Below are positions 1-9,031 of a DNA stretch of 64,000 nt, in pieces. The first letter of the stretch is position 1; every line of letters begins with the position of its first letter. The notes beneath the pieces were generated by a model, which searched no databases, had not been told where the DNA came from, and worked only from the letters and a program-made list of their open reading frames with translations. The stretch covers positions 434,001-498,000 of the forward strand of contig NZ_DATJCH010000012.1 in assembly GCF_035514885.1 (NCBI RefSeq). Reading direction: 5' to 3'. Both the position numbers and the translations under genes were made by a program. This DNA is from Albibacterium sp035514885. Its GTDB lineage: Bacteria; Bacteroidota; Bacteroidia; Sphingobacteriales; Sphingobacteriaceae.

Positions 1-1
1 G

Positions 2-136
2 GTGATTGAGATTCTGGATGAAGATAACCATGCGATTGCAGTAGCAAAAACCAGAATTTCATCGGGAGAACTGATAAAGAATTTAAAAACGCAGAATTTT
101 GAAGTGGCAAATGCCAATGATATTGTATTTATATAA
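2..136 (+). CDS. proB: Glutamate 5-kinase, C-terminal fragment (cut by window start)
   Basis: Only the last 44 codons are inside the window, ending at a TAA at 134-136. The residues (VIEILDEDNHAIAVAKTRIS and, at the end, ANANDIVFI) look like the C-terminal end of a glutamate 5-kinase of the Bacteroidota type. That enzyme phosphorylates glutamate in the first step of proline synthesis. The assignment leans on the neighbour: proA starts 20 bp downstream on the same strand, and proB-proA is a classic pair. The fragment alone is too short to prove the family. Confidence 0.7.
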   Translation: MIEILDEDNHAIAVAKTRISSGELIKNLKTQNFEVANANDIVFI

Positions 137-156
137 ACCTTACGATTCATAGACAA

Positions 157-1404
157 ATGGAGAATATTCAAGACATCCTTAAAAGTGCAGCGAAAGCAAC
201 TACGGTGGTTCAAGCTCTTTCTGAAGAAGTTAAAGTGTCTTTGCTGAAAGAGCTTTCAGCACGGCTAAAAAACTCTAAGAAAGAAATCCTTGCTAGTAAT
301 TTGTTGGATTTAAATAAAATGGATGATGCTGACCCCAAGAAAGATCGTTTGGTTTTGACGGACGCTCGTATTGATGACTTATCATCCAGTTTAGATGAGA
401 TTGCTGCCTTGCCAGATCCGGCCAATCAAGTGATTGTTGAAAGAACATTGGATAATGGATTGCAGGTTATAAAGAAAACCGTGCCTTTGGGAGTGGTAGG
501 AGTGATCTATGAGTCGAGGCCAAATGTAACGATTGACGTAGCCGCTTTGTGCATACGTTCAGGGAACGTTTGTTTGCTTCGTGGAGGTAGCGATGCTTTT
601 CATACAAATACGATCTTGGTAGAGCTTATTCATCAATGTCTGGATAGGTTTAATATTGATCGGGCTATTGTTCAGCTTTTACCGGTTGATCGCCGTTTTG
701 TGGATGAACTATTGAATGCTTCAAAATACGTAGATATCATTATTCCTCGTGGTTCTGATCAACTGATTCAGTTTGTGAGAAATAACTCGAAAGTTCCGGT
801 AATAGAAACAGGTGCCGGCGTATGCCATACCTATGTGGAAGCGAGCGCAGATTTGCAGAAAGCAGTCGATATTGTTGTGAATGCTAAAGTTACCCGGCCA
901 TCGGTATGCAATGCATTGGATACGGTTATTGTAGACCGTGCTATTGCTGAACCTTTTCTTGACTTGTTGGCTCCTAAACTGTCTGATTATCAAGTAGAAA
1001 TATTTGCTGATAAAGAATCATTTGATATTTTATCTCATGCTGATTATAAGGATTTAAAGCATGCTGATAATGAAGATTTCGGTCGTGAGTTTTTAGATAT
1101 GAAATGCTCTGTTAAGGTATTGGACAATATAGATGAAGCTTTAGATCATATTTCCAACTTCTCATCCAAACATTCGGAAGCCATTGTTTCAAAGGATGCC
1201 GATAAGCAGTTGCGCTTTTTAAATGAAGTAGACGCTGCAGCCGTTTATGTGAATGCTTCTACGCGTTTTACCGATGGTGGTGTATTTGGTTTGGGTGCAG
1301 AAATTGGTATCTCTACTCAGAAACTGCATGCCCGCGGACCCTTCGCATTGGAGAAATTGGTTACTGAAAAGTGGTTGATTAGGGGTGACGGACAAGTCAG
1401 GTAG
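157..1404 (+). CDS. proA: Glutamate-5-semialdehyde dehydrogenase (gamma-glutamyl phosphate reductase)
   Basis: This cytoplasmic enzyme reduces gamma-glutamyl phosphate to glutamate semialdehyde with NADPH, the second step of proline synthesis. The 415-residue length is normal for ProA. It has the aldehyde-dehydrogenase fold with the VIYESRPNVT segment (about residues 117-126), RGGSDA, and the catalytic cysteine C251 in RPSVCNALDT. The C-terminal ARGPFALEKL segment is also typical. The ATG at 157 follows the proB stop by 20 bp, so the two are likely cotranscribed. Nothing looks truncated. Confidence 0.97.
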   Translation: MENIQDILKSAAKATTVVQALSEEVKVSLLKELSARLKNSKKEILASNLLDLNKMDDADPKKDRLVLTDARIDDLSSSLDEIAALPDPANQVIVERTLDNGLQVIKKTVPLGVVGVIYESRPNVTIDVAALCIRSGNVCLLRGGSDAFHTNTILVELIHQCLDRFNIDRAIVQLLPVDRRFVDELLNASKYVDIIIPRGSDQLIQFVRNNSKVPVIETGAGVCHTYVEASADLQKAVDIVVNAKVTRPSVCNALDTVIVDRAIAEPFLDLLAPKLSDYQVEIFADKESFDILSHADYKDLKHADNEDFGREFLDMKCSVKVLDNIDEALDHISNFSSKHSEAIVSKDADKQLRFLNEVDAAAVYVNASTRFTDGGVFGLGAEIGISTQKLHARGPFALEKLVTEKWLIRGDGQVR

Positions 1405-1428
1405 TCTTTTTAAGGTTTAGTTTATTTA

Positions 1429-1479
1429 TTTATATTAGCGTAAGGAATTTTTAGGTCCACGCTCGAAATCCGCTATAAA
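1429..1479 (+). terminator. Possible hairpin after proA
   Basis: TTTATATTAGCG at 1429-1440 can pair with CGCTATAAA at 1471-1479 apart from a two-base bulge. It lies 25 bp after the proA stop in the only gap between proA and the transporter gene. No clear U-run follows, so terminator function is uncertain. Confidence 0.3.
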
Positions 1480-1508
1480 CTAATTTCTTACAACATGATT
1501 AATGTTTT

Positions 1509-2894
1509 ATGACTTGGAAAAACTTCTTCCTGCTGGCCGGTCCTTTATCTTTTTTAATTATCAAGTATATCCATTTTGAAGGCTTGTCGCCTGAAGGGCA
1601 GGCCGTTTTGGCTTGTACTTGCTGGGTAGCGATTTGGTGGATCAGTGAGGCTGCAGAACTTCCAGTTACTTCCATATTACCATTAGCCATAATACCACTG
1701 GCTGGCGGCTTAACAATCGATCAGACTGCAACTTCTTATGCCAATCCTTTAATTTTTCTCTTTATGGGTGGCTTTATAATTGGCCTTGCCATTGAGAAAT
1801 GGGGCTTGCACCAACGAATTGCTTATAAAATTATTGATTTTGTAGGGAAGGGAGAGAAGCGGATGATTTTGGGTTTTATGCTGGCGACTGGCTTCTTATC
1901 TATGTGGCTATCCAATACCGCTACAACTATTATGATGCTACCGATTGGCTTATCGGTTATAAAGCATATGGGTGAGCGACAACCATTTTCTCGTAGTTTA
2001 ATGTTGGGTATTGCCTATGCAGCATCTATTGGTGGGATGGCTACTTTAATTGGTACTCCGCCCAACTTAATACTTGCCGGAGTAGTTCGAGAAGCTTTTC
2101 AGATTGAGATTTCCTTTCTTCAATGGATGATGTTTGCATTTCCTCTTAGTCTTTTATTATTATTTGTCACCTGGTTCTATCTTACACGCTATAAAGTAAG
2201 GGAGGACGATCGTGCTGAAGATTTAGCCTTATTAGAATTGGGAAAAATGTCTCTTCAGGAGAAAAGGGTTTTGGCTATATTTTCGTTGGTTGCCTTTTTG
2301 TGGATTACCCGTTCATTTATCTGGAATACAGTTATTCCTGGTTTGGACGATACTATTATAGCAATTGTTGGGGCATTACTTATGTTTTTGGTTCCTGCGG
2401 GTGAAGGAAAAGGGATGTTAATGAATTGGAATTCAGCTAAGAAGCTTCCTTGGGATGTATTATTGATTTTCGGTGCCGGTTTGGCGATTGCAAAAGGTTT
2501 CTCTCAAACTGATTTGGCAAGTTGGCTTGCTATGCAATTTATGGCTGCAAATTTCCTTCCTGCTATGCTGATATCGTTACTTGTTATTGCGGGAATTAAT
2601 TTCTTAACTGAAGTAACGTCTAATACAGCTACTGCAAGTATGATTTTACCTTTATTGATAACCTTGACAGCTGCTTTGGGTATTCCTCCAATACCTTTGT
2701 TGGCGGGGGCTGCTATAGCGGCTTCCTGTGCTTTTATGCTTCCGGTTGCTACACCACCCAATGCGATTGTTTTTAGTTCGGGCAAAATAAGGATAGGAGA
2801 GATGGCAAGGATTGGTTTATGGCTTAACCTGACATCAATATTCTTTATATTTTTGTTTATTTATTACTGGTGGCCAATGGTATGGGTAATGTAG
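1509..2894 (+). CDS. SLC13/DASS-family sodium:carboxylate (or anion) symporter
   Basis: A 461-residue inner-membrane protein with about a dozen hydrophobic segments. It carries both SNT sodium-binding motifs of the DASS family: LSNTATT (SNT at 135-137) and TSNTATA (SNT at 371-373). Each is followed by a proline-rich partner, IGTPPNLI and ATPPNAIVF. Family members such as VcINDY move C4-dicarboxylates, citrate or sulfate into the cell with sodium; the substrate cannot be read from this sequence. The start ATG overlaps no other gene. The gene ends one base before the convergent fimbrial locus. Confidence 0.9.
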   Translation: MTWKNFFLLAGPLSFLIIKYIHFEGLSPEGQAVLACTCWVAIWWISEAAELPVTSILPLAIIPLAGGLTIDQTATSYANPLIFLFMGGFIIGLAIEKWGLHQRIAYKIIDFVGKGEKRMILGFMLATGFLSMWLSNTATTIMMLPIGLSVIKHMGERQPFSRSLMLGIAYAASIGGMATLIGTPPNLILAGVVREAFQIEISFLQWMMFAFPLSLLLLFVTWFYLTRYKVREDDRAEDLALLELGKMSLQEKRVLAIFSLVAFLWITRSFIWNTVIPGLDDTIIAIVGALLMFLVPAGEGKGMLMNWNSAKKLPWDVLLIFGAGLAIAKGFSQTDLASWLAMQFMAANFLPAMLISLLVIAGINFLTEVTSNTATASMILPLLITLTAALGIPPIPLLAGAAIAASCAFMLPVATPPNAIVFSSGKIRIGEMARIGLWLNLTSIFFIFLFIYYWWPMVWVM

Positions 2895-2895
2895 G

Positions 2896-3921
2896 TTATT
2901 TGGGTTCCATGGTAAAAGTTAAGGTGGTGGAGTAGATACCTGATCGTGCATTTTTAAAACTATTCTCATTTGCTGTAGTAAAATATTTTAAGTTATAGTA
3001 TACCGGATTTGGATCTGTATAAGAATTCTTTGATAACAAGGTTGTAGTCGACTTGTTTAAACTGATAGTATTATGGGTAACATCAATAGGAGCGGGGATT
3101 CCATTGCTGCTCATAAGTTTTACTGCGGCTAGAGGAATAACGCTGGGTCCGCTCGAAGAGAAGTTATCTGCACTGCCATTTACCTTAATGTGATAAGGTG
3201 CAGCCGATTGAACCCTTAGCCCATTGTTTATTGTTATTGCAGTTCCGTTATTATAGTCTTCTCCATTGTTAAAATTAAGTGAAGGATTTTGTGCGCCGTT
3301 AACTAAAGTTAAGCTGGTAATCGGAGTGCTTCCACCACCACCCGTACCGTTAAAATATTTACCAAAATTATAAACTGCGGTAGAAGTAGATTTTAATTGA
3401 TTGTTTTTATCATACAATCGAAAAGTAAGTTGACATCGATACTCACCATTTTGTAATTCTACCAATTGCGGTCCTCCGGCAATTTTAAGATCATAACGAA
3501 TAAAAGTACTGTAATAAGGAGGAGCTATTAAAGGGGTAGAAGATGATTGAATTAATGTTACTTCATTATAGTTTAAAGCAATGTAATTGGTAGGAGCTTT
3601 AATGGCATTTGCAAATACCGGTATTTCTGCAATTGAAGGATTATGCTTTAAAGACACATATTGTGGAGCCAGTGTGGTACCGTTTACAAAAGTAATAGGG
3701 GCCGTAACCTGTACGGTTATTTTAAAATTGGGTAGGCTGCTATTGTGTCCGATCGAGAGTTGCAGTTGCACGTTACCAATGGAAGTCCCGCCATTATCCA
3801 AATCGCTTTGATTTAAAAACTGTATCCAGACACCATTTCCTTGTGAAGCACTGATAGACTGTGCCATCAGATTTACACTTGATAGTAGCAATAAACAAAA
3901 GATTATACTTTTAGCTTTCAA
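2896..3921 (-). CDS. Two-domain secreted subunit, probable fimbrial tip protein
   Basis: A secreted 341-residue protein with an N-terminal signal peptide (CLLLLSSVNLMAQ). The first half (about 20-190) is beta-rich and I do not recognise it. A GTGGGGSTP linker (about 192-200) follows. The second half follows the template of the subunits at 8430-10304: NNGEDYNNG, then IKVNGSADNF, then an IP-x-x-x-V/L strand, and a final GIYSTTLTFTM strand. One special N-terminal domain plus one pilin-like domain is the layout of fimbrial tip adhesins. Translation appears to start at a TTG whose last two bases lie in the TGA of the upstream chaperone gene, implying coupling. Tip function is inference. Confidence 0.55.
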   Translation of the reverse strand: MKAKSIIFCLLLLSSVNLMAQSISASQGNGVWIQFLNQSDLDNGGTSIGNVQLQLSIGHNSSLPNFKITVQVTAPITFVNGTTLAPQYVSLKHNPSIAEIPVFANAIKAPTNYIALNYNEVTLIQSSSTPLIAPPYYSTFIRYDLKIAGGPQLVELQNGEYRCQLTFRLYDKNNQLKSTSTAVYNFGKYFNGTGGGGSTPITSLTLVNGAQNPSLNFNNGEDYNNGTAITINNGLRVQSAAPYHIKVNGSADNFSSSGPSVIPLAAVKLMSSNGIPAPIDVTHNTISLNKSTTTLLSKNSYTDPNPVYYNLKYFTTANENSFKNARSGIYSTTLTFTMEPK

Positions 3922-4706
3922 TTTGTAAAGATTAATTCAACGTTATTAATACCATTATTTGTAATGGGTTCTACCAGAGCATAGGCTTTGTAGCTTCCAT
4001 TTTTCAGGTTAGGCGGTAAATTTATACTCACCTGTTGTTTATCAGCAGGTAAAGTAAAGAATTCCGTATTTCCTAATCTAATCATTTCCCGAGTATCAAG
4101 ATTTAATAATTCATATTTAATGACCCCTTCTAACCAAATATTACCACTATTATGAATGGAGAGCATCAAGCTTTGGTTGTTCTCCCGATCCTTCTTCACC
4201 AATTTAAAGTTAGAAAGTTGTAGTTCAGAGTTAGTGTGTTCCTTATTTTTATAATAAATTTTCACACCTACTTGTACAACCATATTAATCGCTAAGGATG
4301 TTGTATTGATATTGGGTTTCTCAATTTGTGTTAGATATAGCATAGCGGTATGGACTGTTACTCCATCATTAGGTATAGCATTGATAGTGACCCGTATTGT
4401 ATCAACTGCATCTGGCGCTAAGGTAATATAATCGCCGGAATCAATTGTTAAATAATTGGCGAGTGAGGTAGCAAGTTCACCAGCAGGATATACTTTGTTA
4501 TTTCCAAATAAGTCGTAATTCCAGTCATGAACAGATATTCTAATATTTAGTGTGTCATTGCTATTCAGATTTTTGATAATGAAGGACTGTTCCTTACTCC
4601 CTTCCTCTGCAAAGTATAGCCGAGATGCAGAAATTGCTATCGCACTCTGTGCAAAGCAGTCATACTGTAGAAATAAAAAGGTGATGACTGTTAGGATTGC
4701 TTTCAT
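3918..4706 (-). CDS. PapD-like periplasmic chaperone (second of the locus)
   Basis: 262 residues with a signal peptide ending near FLQYDCFAQS. The mature start AISASRLYFAEEGSKEQSF, the middle TLAPDAVDTIRVTI and the segment HTAMLYLTQIEKP match the two-Ig-domain plan of fimbrial chaperones: an N-terminal strand, a GDYITL-type edge, and the YLTQI strand that guides donor-strand complementation. Such chaperones hold subunits in the periplasm and hand them to an outer-membrane usher. The gene sits 2 bp after the usher-like gene and overlaps the tip-like subunit. Sequence identity to classical PapD is low, so the assignment rests on the pattern and the context. Confidence 0.65.
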   Translation of the reverse strand: MKAILTVITFLFLQYDCFAQSAIAISASRLYFAEEGSKEQSFIIKNLNSNDTLNIRISVHDWNYDLFGNNKVYPAGELATSLANYLTIDSGDYITLAPDAVDTIRVTINAIPNDGVTVHTAMLYLTQIEKPNINTTSLAINMVVQVGVKIYYKNKEHTNSELQLSNFKLVKKDRENNQSLMLSIHNSGNIWLEGVIKYELLNLDTREMIRLGNTEFFTLPADKQQVSINLPPNLKNGSYKAYALVEPITNNGINNVELIFTN

Positions 4707-4708
4707 TC

Positions 4709-7465
4709 TTAGAATTTTTTAACTTTGATTTCAGTACCTTTTTTCTTGAATTCAAATATTAATTTCTTACTTGTCTCTCCTTTGATCGCCTGAGCGCTTT
4801 GTGAAGGGTTTAAAAACTCGTAGCGAGTATTTTCAAAGTATACCGTATAATTTCCTTCTATGAGATAAAAATCAAAACCTCCTTGTGGATTTACAAATGT
4901 ATTGAATATTTCTCCTTTTTCATTTTTTGCATAAACATTGATTCCTGTAATATCAGCTTCTTTTGTGTCGTATTGTTGACGTATTTCCTTTAATTCTCCT
5001 GATATGCGGATATTTTGGATCATGGGTAAAAGTAAAGTACGGTTCCGGTTTACCAAAACAGAATCGACTCCTTTTAGTTGTAATCCTTCTTGATTATTGA
5101 TACTTAGCCGATAGGTTCCTGGCATTACATTTTGATAATTTACTTCGCCGTCTTTATTGGTTAAAGCAACTGAGTTATTGAGTCGTATTATTTTGCCTGA
5201 TATCGCTTTTTCCTTTGCATCCATAATGCCGTTATAATTATCGTCTTGGAAGAGCTTTAATTTTACATTGTGATTGCCTACACTGGTTGCTTGTCTAAAA
5301 TATTTTTTAATACCGAATCTGTATTGTGAATTATTGCTCGAGAAAGTTTCAGATTTAAACCCACTGTAACTGCCAGAACCTGTCAATGACCAGGTATTTG
5401 CCAATTTATATTCAATATTTGCATTTAAATTTTTATTAAAATTCCCATAAGTATTTGAATAGTTTATTCCTCCCGAAAGGTTTGTTTTTAATTTCTGATT
5501 GAAGGCAGTAAAAGAGTAAGAAGAGTAAAGCGAGTAATTATTAACTTTGTTTTTTGACTCTGTGGATTGAATAACTTCATAGATATTTTGAGGGTTAAAA
5601 CTAGCTAAAGCATTTAAACTGATTTTGTTATATCGATAAGATAATAATAAACGCAGATTTTTATACCAATTTTTTCCATCATCGATGCTCGAAGAACCAT
5701 ATTCAGTAGAGAAATTCAGACTATGGGTACCTAGATGAGTGCTTATATCCATTTTCAAGCTATAGGAAAGTAATTTCTGGTTCAGATTATTTGTGTTATT
5801 TTTTTGTTCCGTAATCTGAGGAGAGACAGAGAAGTCGAAACTTGGATGATTAAGTGAAAATCCGGTTCCAAATATTTGGCTTCTTCCATAATAATGAATT
5901 TCAGGAAGAGAATTTCCGTTTGTGTCAAAAAAGGTAGTTAAATATCGTGGCTGATTGATAGTATTAGTATAGCGTAAAAAGATCTGTTTGTTTTGGCTAA
6001 CGCGATAAGAAAAACTTTGATTGATGTTCAATGACCCTCTTCTCTGTCCGGCATATTTCGGAGTGCTGTAGGAATTATTGGAGTTGATCTGTAACTTTTT
6101 GCCACTCAAACCATAATAGACACCTGCTGAATAACCAATTGCACTCAGATTTGCTGATATGTTCTCTTGATTGCTAACACCTCCGTCAAATCGTAGGTTC
6201 TGAATGGAATCTATCGCTATTGCTGAAGAAAGTGTCAATAAATTAGTATTGATAGAAGTATTGGGGTCAGTGTTATAGACATAAGCAATCCCAGCTTTTT
6301 TGTTCCCATTGTTCATAAATTGGTAACGGGTAGCAAATGTACGTGCTAGCTCTCGTGAGTTTTTTATTGAATTGTAAAGGCTGTAATCGTTTTCTGAAGC
6401 TAATGCTTCAAAGCTGTGGTGATCATTCGGCTGATAGGTCAGTTTAGCACCTTTACCACTAATGCTATAATCATAGTCTTCTCCGTATATATTGCCGAGT
6501 CGCAGTGTCATTGCGTCACTTCCTAGTTCGAACCAGCTATTGTAAATATTAAGGTTTTGTTGCTGTGCGTAATAATCAACGTTAGTACTAAAGCCGGCTT
6601 GAAGTCTGCCTAGAGCAAACAGGCCGTTTGCTCTTAGCTGATCGTAGGTTGATCCACGGTTCAATTGAGCATGTGTTAACTCTATGGAATTGTCAGACAT
6701 ATCAGAGCCTGAAGCATTCATTTGTCTTGAGTTACTTAATATAATCACCCGGATATTCGTACTTCCTATTATTTTATTCAATGCCATATCTTCTGCATTA
6801 ATTAGGAGCTGGTAATCAGGATTAAAGCTGTTGCTAGAGCGTGTACTTACCTGTAGATCTATAAGCCTTTTCTCTTTGGCTTCCAAACTGATGATTTCCT
6901 CTTTTCGACTGATTTGTAGCCCTTCTGGCTGAACTCGATAGCTTAGTTTGATCTGTCGGGCCGAATAGCTTCTGTTCTCAATAAAAAAAGAAACCTTACT
7001 CTCCGGGAGGTTTGGATCTAAATAGTTTTCGGTAGCGAAAGGATAAATGCTTACGCTGTTATCTTCTTTCCGATCAATATAAAAGCTGGTAGTTTGTATC
7101 CGGTCATTACCATTAATAACATAATTGATACTATAGTGAACAGATTTGTCTGGTATCTTTAAGAATTCCTGATTGGCTAAAAATTTAACCGGAAAGCGCT
7201 TGCCTTCGCCGGTAGATAAGGTAAAGGCAGCTGAAGATGGTTTAAGTAGAGTGCCCGGATAAGATGTCTGAGCAGCAATTTTTGTTATTTCTATTGGACG
7301 ATTGCTTTCATTTTTTATAAGCAAGAAGTTGAGCAAAGTACTTCCAGGTTCCGCCAAGATCGTATCCTGTTCAAACGAGAAAAGAAGAGAATCTTTTTTC
7401 GGCTGTGCAATAGCAGTGCTTAGCGCCCCTAAAAGGCACGTAATAAAAACAATGATTCGTTTCAT
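4709..7465 (-). CDS. Usher-like outer-membrane beta-barrel protein
   Basis: 918 residues with a signal peptide (LLGALSTAIAQ). Residues 20-240 look like one or two Ig-like periplasmic domains (for example LLNFLLIKNESNRPIEITKI). Residues about 260-720 alternate short aromatic/polar strands (LRLGNIYGEDYDYSISGKG, YSLYSSYSFTAFNQ), as in a large outer-membrane barrel. From about 735 a DDNYNGIMDAKEK loop opens a carboxypeptidase-regulatory/Cna-B-like domain (LTNKDGEVNYQNVMPGTYRL), and another small beta-domain ends the protein. Size and domain plan suit a fimbrial usher, and it lies between two chaperone genes. I see no clear classical usher signature, so the role is inferred from layout. Confidence 0.55.
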   Translation of the reverse strand: MKRIIVFITCLLGALSTAIAQPKKDSLLFSFEQDTILAEPGSTLLNFLLIKNESNRPIEITKIAAQTSYPGTLLKPSSAAFTLSTGEGKRFPVKFLANQEFLKIPDKSVHYSINYVINGNDRIQTTSFYIDRKEDNSVSIYPFATENYLDPNLPESKVSFFIENRSYSARQIKLSYRVQPEGLQISRKEEIISLEAKEKRLIDLQVSTRSSNSFNPDYQLLINAEDMALNKIIGSTNIRVIILSNSRQMNASGSDMSDNSIELTHAQLNRGSTYDQLRANGLFALGRLQAGFSTNVDYYAQQQNLNIYNSWFELGSDAMTLRLGNIYGEDYDYSISGKGAKLTYQPNDHHSFEALASENDYSLYNSIKNSRELARTFATRYQFMNNGNKKAGIAYVYNTDPNTSINTNLLTLSSAIAIDSIQNLRFDGGVSNQENISANLSAIGYSAGVYYGLSGKKLQINSNNSYSTPKYAGQRRGSLNINQSFSYRVSQNKQIFLRYTNTINQPRYLTTFFDTNGNSLPEIHYYGRSQIFGTGFSLNHPSFDFSVSPQITEQKNNTNNLNQKLLSYSLKMDISTHLGTHSLNFSTEYGSSSIDDGKNWYKNLRLLLSYRYNKISLNALASFNPQNIYEVIQSTESKNKVNNYSLYSSYSFTAFNQKLKTNLSGGINYSNTYGNFNKNLNANIEYKLANTWSLTGSGSYSGFKSETFSSNNSQYRFGIKKYFRQATSVGNHNVKLKLFQDDNYNGIMDAKEKAISGKIIRLNNSVALTNKDGEVNYQNVMPGTYRLSINNQEGLQLKGVDSVLVNRNRTLLLPMIQNIRISGELKEIRQQYDTKEADITGINVYAKNEKGEIFNTFVNPQGGFDFYLIEGNYTVYFENTRYEFLNPSQSAQAIKGETSKKLIFEFKKKGTEIKVKKF

Positions 7466-7519
7466 CTGTTAAAGACAGTGACATAGCTCTAACCTCGTAT
7501 CAGAGACTTTATTTTGTTA

Positions 7520-8365
7520 TTAATTGAATTCAAAATCTTTTTCTGCCACTCGGATATCTGTGGTTCCACCCATTTTTATAAAGGATACACCCGCGTAAGA
7601 GCCTTTCGTCTCTGCTGGAATATCAAAGTAAACCAATTGTTCTGCTTCAGGAAGCATAGAAATATTAACTGGAGTTAATTTGATTTCTTCACCACTGTTT
7701 TTATTGGTTAATTCTAGTTCAACACTAGAATCACTGATAGTATTTCCAACATTCTTTATTTTTATACCAACCCTCCGGTAAGGATTGTCACCTTTATTAA
7801 TGATCCCCAAATCATCAACCGCAGTAAATTCCAGATCCTGTGTTTGATTGGTCGGTGGTGTATTGTAAACATGTAAGCCGAACTCGAACAAAACCTGTAA
7901 ACCAATCCCCATTCCGCTTTGATAGTTATCATCTTGTCGTCCTATTTGAGTAAAAAAGAGCATGCTATTGGTAACATCACTGACAGGAATATTTTCAGGA
8001 ATATGCATAGTAACAGGAATGGTCAGTGTTGAACCGGCATCTACCGTAAATAGCTCTTCGGGAATGGATATCCAACTGCTATTTGATTTAGATAATGTAT
8101 TTGGATCCATGTATAATTTTTCTCCTATGCTATCACGATACCAGTCATTTATCCTAGTATTGAACGTGATAGAATTTGCCGAGCCATTGGTAAAGATTAC
8201 ATTTTCTGTCAAAGTTTCTCCAGGATTTCCGCTGAAGAATAAGCGAGTTGGCGACATGGAAATACCTTGTGCCTTGACACTAATTATTCCTGTAAAGAAC
8301 GCTAATATAAACATCATCTTTAAGATGATGTTTTGGGTTGTTTTGTGATTCATTATTAAATTCAT
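7520..8365 (-). CDS. PapD-like periplasmic chaperone (first of the locus)
   Basis: 281 residues. The signal peptide (FILAFFTGIISVKAQ) is followed by GISMSPTRLFFSGNPGETL, a typical first strand of a fimbrial chaperone. TFNTRINDWYRDS, WISIPEELFTVDAGSTLTI and SMLFFTQIGRQ follow, and a second Ig domain begins near residue 190. It shares the NDWYRD/HDWNYD and LFFTQI/LYLTQI blocks with the 262-residue paralogue at 3918-4706. A second ATG at codon 5 (8353) could be the true start. Two chaperones in one locus suggest one serves the main subunits and the other the tip, but that is inference. Confidence 0.68.
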   Translation of the reverse strand: MNLIMNHKTTQNIILKMMFILAFFTGIISVKAQGISMSPTRLFFSGNPGETLTENVIFTNGSANSITFNTRINDWYRDSIGEKLYMDPNTLSKSNSSWISIPEELFTVDAGSTLTIPVTMHIPENIPVSDVTNSMLFFTQIGRQDDNYQSGMGIGLQVLFEFGLHVYNTPPTNQTQDLEFTAVDDLGIINKGDNPYRRVGIKIKNVGNTISDSSVELELTNKNSGEEIKLTPVNISMLPEAEQLVYFDIPAETKGSYAGVSFIKMGGTTDIRVAEKDFEFN

Positions 8366-8429
8366 AATAGAAAAGTTTCCTAAATTAAATACAAAGATCG
8401 GATATTAGGAAACTTTCCCATAATTAAAT

Positions 8430-8981
8430 TTAATGGTTGACTACTGAATAAGTTACAGTCTGCTTGTAATCACCAGCTGCTTTTCCTAGGATATCATCTG
8501 ATGAAGACCTCTCTTTAGGAATAAAATAATCAATGTCAACAAGTTTGAGACTCCCAAGTGGAGCATTGGTAATGAGAGTTTGGGGTTCAGTTGCTCCAGT
8601 TAATACAACCTCTGAAGCTGTTCCTCCAACATCACTACTTCCATTCACTTTAATTGTTAAAACACTAATAGGGATAGTTTTACCTGTCGCATCTCCAGAC
8701 GTACCTATAAAATTTTCTCCACCAGCTTTAACTTTTACGTCAAAAGCTTTAGTTGAAGTGATGATTAAGTGATCGTTTTGCGATACTGTTTGATCTGCTC
8801 TATAGGCCGCTTCATTTGGATAAGAGAAGCCAATGTTAGCTCCTGCCGCTGTACTGCTGGGATCAATAGATATTACGTCACTTAAATTGATAGTTACGTT
8901 AGCTGTTTGTGCTTTTACAGATGTGTTTGCAAGCAGGATGGCTACAAAAGATAATGCGCCGATAAGTAATTGCTTTTTCAT
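8430..8981 (-). CDS. DUF4402-like fimbrial subunit (third of three)
   Basis: A 183-residue secreted protein with a signal peptide cleaved near VKAQ. It begins with an alternating strand, TANVTINLSDVISIDPSS, then NEAAYRADQT, VKVKAGGENFIG, IPISVLTIKV and ILGKAAGDYKQTVTYSVV at the C-terminus. Small proteins of this DUF4402 type are often encoded with chaperone-usher genes. The N-terminal strand could act as donor strand, and the C-terminal strand as the chaperone-binding edge. It lies 64 bp before the first chaperone gene. Calling it a structural pilin is inference. Confidence 0.65.
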   Translation of the reverse strand: MKKQLLIGALSFVAILLANTSVKAQTANVTINLSDVISIDPSSTAAGANIGFSYPNEAAYRADQTVSQNDHLIITSTKAFDVKVKAGGENFIGTSGDATGKTIPISVLTIKVNGSSDVGGTASEVVLTGATEPQTLITNAPLGSLKLVDIDYFIPKERSSSDDILGKAAGDYKQTVTYSVVNH

Positions 8982-9031
8982 GTTATTGGTTCTTAATTTT
9001 TTTAAATTCTTGTTAATTTTATTTGTTTGTT

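Noticed and set aside
2504..2785. Minus-strand reading frame inside the SLC13 gene
   Set aside because: It lies over the second SNT motif of a clear transporter and has low-complexity composition.
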